Of a stretch of DNA of 64,000 bases, positions 61,375 to 64,000 are shown piece after piece. The notes under the pieces were generated by a model. That model did no database searches and was not told the origin of the DNA. It saw only the letters and a list, made by a program, of their open reading frames with translations. Numbering within the stretch: position 1 is the stretch's first letter; the number at the start of each line of letters is the position of its first letter. The position numbers were made by a program, and so were the translations under genes. The stretch is from the NCBI RefSeq assembly GCF_014212015.1, contig NZ_JACJVN010000065.1, positions 46,795-110,794 on the forward strand. Direction: 5' to 3'. The stretch comes from Cohnella lubricantis (GTDB lineage Bacteria > Bacillota > Bacilli > Paenibacillales > Paenibacillaceae).

Positions 61375-62769
61375 ATGGACAAGTTCTTCAAGTTGAAGGA
61401 AAAGGGCACGAACATCCGCACGGAGATTATGGCCGGCTTGACGACGTTCTTCACGATGGCGTACATTCTGGCCGTCAACCCGACGGTGCTCAGCCCATCG
61501 GGTCTCGACGCTTACGGCATCTTCCTCGCGACGGCGCTGGCGGCCGGCATTTTCACCCTCGCCATGGGTCTGTTCGTGAACTTCCCGGTAGCTCTCGCTC
61601 CAGGCATGGGACTTAACGCGTACTTCGCGACGGTAGTCGTCGCTTCCGCGGCGACCGATCATCAGATCAGCGCTTCGATGGGACTTGCGGCGGTATTTAT
61701 CTCGGGCATTATCTTCCTGATTCTGACGGTAACGAAGGTTCGGCAGATGCTGATCGTCGCCGTTCCGGACAGCCTCAAGCACGCGATTACGGTCGGCATC
61801 GGCCTGTTCATCACGCTTCTCGGCTTGAAGAACAGCGGCGTGCTGACGATCTCGCTTGACGCCTTCGGCCGCGACTTCGCGCAAGGCTCCTATACGAACC
61901 TCGGCGGCAGCGAGACGGTTATGCACATGGGCGATCTCGCGGATCCAGCGGTATGGCTGACGATCGTCGGCCTGCTGATCATCGCGGCTCTCATGGTGCT
62001 TCGCGTTCGCGGCGCGATTCTGATCGGCATCGTGCTGACGACGCTGATCGGCGCGATTCCGGGCGTAGACGTGACCGACTTCGGTTCGCTCGCGAACCAG
62101 AAGTGGGTTCCGGATTTCCGCGAATTGAACTTCTGGGATTTCGACTTTAAAGACTTGCTCACGACAGGCCTGCTGTCTGCCATCGCCACGTTCACGTTCG
62201 TCGAGCTGTTTGACACGTTCGGAACGCTCGTCGGCACAGCGAACCGCGCCGGCTTGCTGAAGAACAAAGATGAAGGCCACAAGCGCATCGGCAAAGCGAT
62301 GATCGTCGATTCCCTCGCCGTCAGCGGCGGCGCTATGCTCGGCACGAGCACGATGACCGCCTTCGTCGAGAGCTCCGCTGGCATCGCCGAAGGCGGACGC
62401 ACGGGCCTCACGTCTTCGACGACCGGCGTGCTGTTCCTGCTCTCGCTGTTCATTGCCCCGATCGCGCTGCTCGTGCCGACTCCGGCAACCAGCGCCGCGC
62501 TGATCATCGTCGGCGTGCTGATGGTGCAATCGATCAAGGAGATCGACTTCAGCGACCTCGTCATCGGCATTCCGGCGTTCCTGACGATTGCCATGATGCC
62601 GTTCACGTACAACATCGCTAACGGCATCTCGTTCGGCATCGTATCGTACGTCGTGCTGGCCGCTCTGTCCTCTTGGATCGGCAAGAAGAAATACAGCGTG
62701 CACTGGCTGATGTGGATTCTGTTCGTCCTCGTCATCGCAAGATATATCTTCATCGGTTCGGAAGGGTAA
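61375..62769 (+). CDS. NCS2-family guanine/hypoxanthine permease (PbuG/PbuO-like)
   Basis: 464 residues, about 12-14 hydrophobic spans. AzgA-type signatures: GLTTFFTMAYILAVNPTVLS, APGMGLNAYFA, DSLKHAITVGIGLFITLLG, FVELFDTFGTLVGTANRAGLL and GTSTMTAFVESSAGIAEGGRTGLTS. This branch of NCS2 takes up guanine and hypoxanthine, which agrees with the guanine riboswitch upstream. AGGAGG is 12 bp before the ATG. A strong hairpin follows. Confidence 0.95.
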   Translation: MDKFFKLKEKGTNIRTEIMAGLTTFFTMAYILAVNPTVLSPSGLDAYGIFLATALAAGIFTLAMGLFVNFPVALAPGMGLNAYFATVVVASAATDHQISASMGLAAVFISGIIFLILTVTKVRQMLIVAVPDSLKHAITVGIGLFITLLGLKNSGVLTISLDAFGRDFAQGSYTNLGGSETVMHMGDLADPAVWLTIVGLLIIAALMVLRVRGAILIGIVLTTLIGAIPGVDVTDFGSLANQKWVPDFRELNFWDFDFKDLLTTGLLSAIATFTFVELFDTFGTLVGTANRAGLLKNKDEGHKRIGKAMIVDSLAVSGGAMLGTSTMTAFVESSAGIAEGGRTGLTSSTTGVLFLLSLFIAPIALLVPTPATSAALIIVGVLMVQSIKEIDFSDLVIGIPAFLTIAMMPFTYNIANGISFGIVSYVVLAALSSWIGKKKYSVHWLMWILFVLVIARYIFIGSEG

Positions 62770-62824
62770 TGGATCGAAGCTAGTTGGCATTGCCCAAGCA
62801 TGACAAGCTATATTGCGGCAACTA

Positions 62825-62866
62825 AGAGAGGCCGATCGGGTTCGCCCCCGATCGGCCTCTTCTTGT
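62825..62866. terminator. Bidirectional terminator between the permease and GH3 genes
   Basis: AGAGGCCGATCGGG (62827-62840) pairs with CCCGATCGGCCTCT (62847-62860) around TTCGCC; T-rich on the plus strand, moderately so on the minus strand. Confidence 0.85.
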
Positions 62867-62911
62867 CTTCGGATCATCATTCGGATCAATTATTAGACGG
62901 CATGAATCCGA

Positions 62912-64000
62912 TCAGATGAATCGGAAGCTGGAGATCCGCAGCCCGGCGCTTGGCGCAAGCACGATATCGCAGCGTCCGAGCAGCGGCTCGACCGCGCACG
63001 TAACGGTATGCCAGCTTTGCGCGCCGCCAGTGGCAGGCACTTGGCAGACGCCGACAACCGTCTCCTCGCCGCCTGCGGCGCTCCGGAGCTCGATTACGCC
63101 GTCGCCGTCAGCCGCAGATACCCGCGCTTCGAAGCAGACAGCGCCGCGATCGCCGAATTCAGCATCGCGATAGCGCAGCCAGGCGCCTACCCGCATAGAA
63201 GCGGCGCTGCTGCCGCCTTCGCGGCACTCGTCGATAATGACACCTTCGTACTCGTCATAGCAGACTGCCGCTGTCGGCATGCGCAAATTGCGCGGCGGCA
63301 CCTGCTCGCCGGCGACCTTGAGCTCTGCTGCGAGGACGATGTCCGCCGATGAACGTCCGGCCATCAGCCGCCAGGTGCCGGCTTCCAAACACCAGCGGTC
63401 GCGCGTCACATCCCAGAAGGCCAGCTCCGCGGCGTTCACGGTGAACTGCACCGCCCGGCTCTCTCCTGCTTCAAGCGCAATTCGGCGGAATCCGAGCAGC
63501 TGCTTCAGCGGCCGCTTCACGCGCGAGCTGCCGGCGGCTCCATAGAGCTGCACGACTTCCTCGCCGGCTCGTTCGCTTGCATTGCGTACGGTGACGCTGA
63601 CAGTCACTTCCTCATGCTCCCCTATGGTGGAGCGATCCAACTGCAGGCTGCTGTATTCGAACTTCGAATACGTTAAGCCGTGCCCGAACGGATACAGGAC
63701 ATCTCCAGGGAAGTAGCGGTAAGTCCGTTCGCCCTTGATAATGTCGTAGTCCATGAAGTCGGGCAGCTGATCGACCGAACGGTACCAGGTCATGTTAAGC
63801 CGTCCCGCCGGCGCGTAGTCGCCGAACAAGACGTCTGCGACCGCATGGCCCAGCTCCGGACCGGCGTGTGACGTGTACAGAATCGCCGGGACGTGCTCGT
63901 CCGCCCAATTGACGGCGAACGGATAGCTGCCGACGATGACGACGATCGTATTCGGATTCGCCGCGTATACTTCGCGGATGAGCCGCTCTTGCGCTTCCGG
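62912..64000 (-). CDS. Glycoside hydrolase family 3 (beta-glucosidase), C-terminal part
   Basis: The frame is open to the window edge at 64000; 362 residues are visible. The GH3 C-terminal domain shows VGSYPFAVNWADEHVPAILY, SHAGPELGHAVADVLFGDY, APAGRLNMTWYRS and YFPGDVLYPFGHGLTYSKF. A fibronectin-III-like domain follows (VTVSVTVRNASERAGEEVVQLY). The last 120 residues are an extra beta-rich region (about 63270-62912) resembling a CBM6-type carbohydrate-binding module. The catalytic N-terminal domain is outside the window. Probably helps degrade the oligosaccharides taken up by the nearby importer. Confidence 0.9.
   Translation of the reverse strand, partial: PEAQERLIREVYAANPNTIVVIVGSYPFAVNWADEHVPAILYTSHAGPELGHAVADVLFGDYAPAGRLNMTWYRSVDQLPDFMDYDIIKGERTYRYFPGDVLYPFGHGLTYSKFEYSSLQLDRSTIGEHEEVTVSVTVRNASERAGEEVVQLYGAAGSSRVKRPLKQLLGFRRIALEAGESRAVQFTVNAAELAFWDVTRDRWCLEAGTWRLMAGRSSADIVLAAELKVAGEQVPPRNLRMPTAAVCYDEYEGVIIDECREGGSSAASMRVGAWLRYRDAEFGDRGAVCFEARVSAADGDGVIELRSAAGGEETVVGVCQVPATGGAQSWHTVTCAVEPLLGRCDIVLAPSAGLRISSFRFI

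Noticed and set aside
1..64000. tRNA, rRNA, phage or restriction-modification operon
   Set aside because: None seen on reading both strands; the lone DUF559-like nuclease has no methyltransferase partner.

Overview
The window is a 64-kb stretch of GC-rich chromosome from a low-branching Firmicute, most likely Paenibacillaceae (Cohnella- or Paenibacillus-like). The evidence is Bacillus-type gene content (bacilliredoxin, AcpS, YneF, Ntdp, GsaB, a Fnr with a C-terminal cysteine cluster, a YlbL/SepM Lon-like protease, an LCP protein) at a base composition well above Bacillus. It also has the expanded carbohydrate-sensing set typical of Paenibacillaceae: AraC regulators, a YesM/YesN two-component pair, an LplABC-type transporter, and GH5 and GH3 glycosidases. 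I see no rRNA, tRNA, phage gene, transposase or CRISPR array, so the genus is an inference.

Layout. 1-11 kb: housekeeping genes (brx end, nadE, acpS, a cytochrome c lipoprotein, an AraC regulator, mutY, sodA, a GNAT enzyme, Ntdp-lepB-queG, an HD-GYP protein). 10.4-17.5 kb: a hexuronate catabolic operon (Gfo/Idh dehydrogenase, uxaC, uxaB, uxaA) divergent from its likely AraC regulator. 17.9-25.6 kb: yneF, folE, a chemoreceptor, then an anaerobic block (fnr, a mobA-like gene, pflB, pflA) with a Fnr-type box before pflB. 25.7-35.3 kb: a second Gfo/Idh enzyme, a diguanylate cyclase, an alpha/beta hydrolase, an IclR regulator, the Lon-like protease and aconitase. 35.6-44.3 kb: cell-wall and small genes (amidase-domain protein, ddl, TauE/SafE, an inositol-phosphatase, small hypotheticals, gsaB, LCP). 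44.4-49 kb: an ABC-2 exporter of three overlapping genes, a PD-(D/E)XK-like nuclease and bcp. 49.4-58.7 kb: a sugar/oligosaccharide ABC importer, YesM/YesN and a GH5 enzyme. 59.2-62.8 kb: guaA and a guanine-riboswitch-controlled NCS2 purine permease. The window ends inside a GH3 beta-glucosidase gene.

Regulation that can be read directly: a guanine riboswitch with its terminator; a nearly identical IclR-type operator before both the iclR gene and aconitase; a Fnr box before pflB; paired palindromes over the guaA promoter; and many intrinsic terminators.

The most unusual content is non-coding. Tandem arrays of unrelated sequence share a period of about 51 bp, carry a hairpin or dyad per unit in most cases, and lie directly against stop codons (4.3, 10.2, 30.9 and 47.1 kb). 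A separate composite element of four TAACGGAAC/GTTCCGTTA hairpins spaced 52/62/51 bp occurs three times (47.4 kb inverted, 49.1 kb, 58.7 kb). These look like an undescribed class of intergenic 3'-end repeat and are the strongest candidates for something new.
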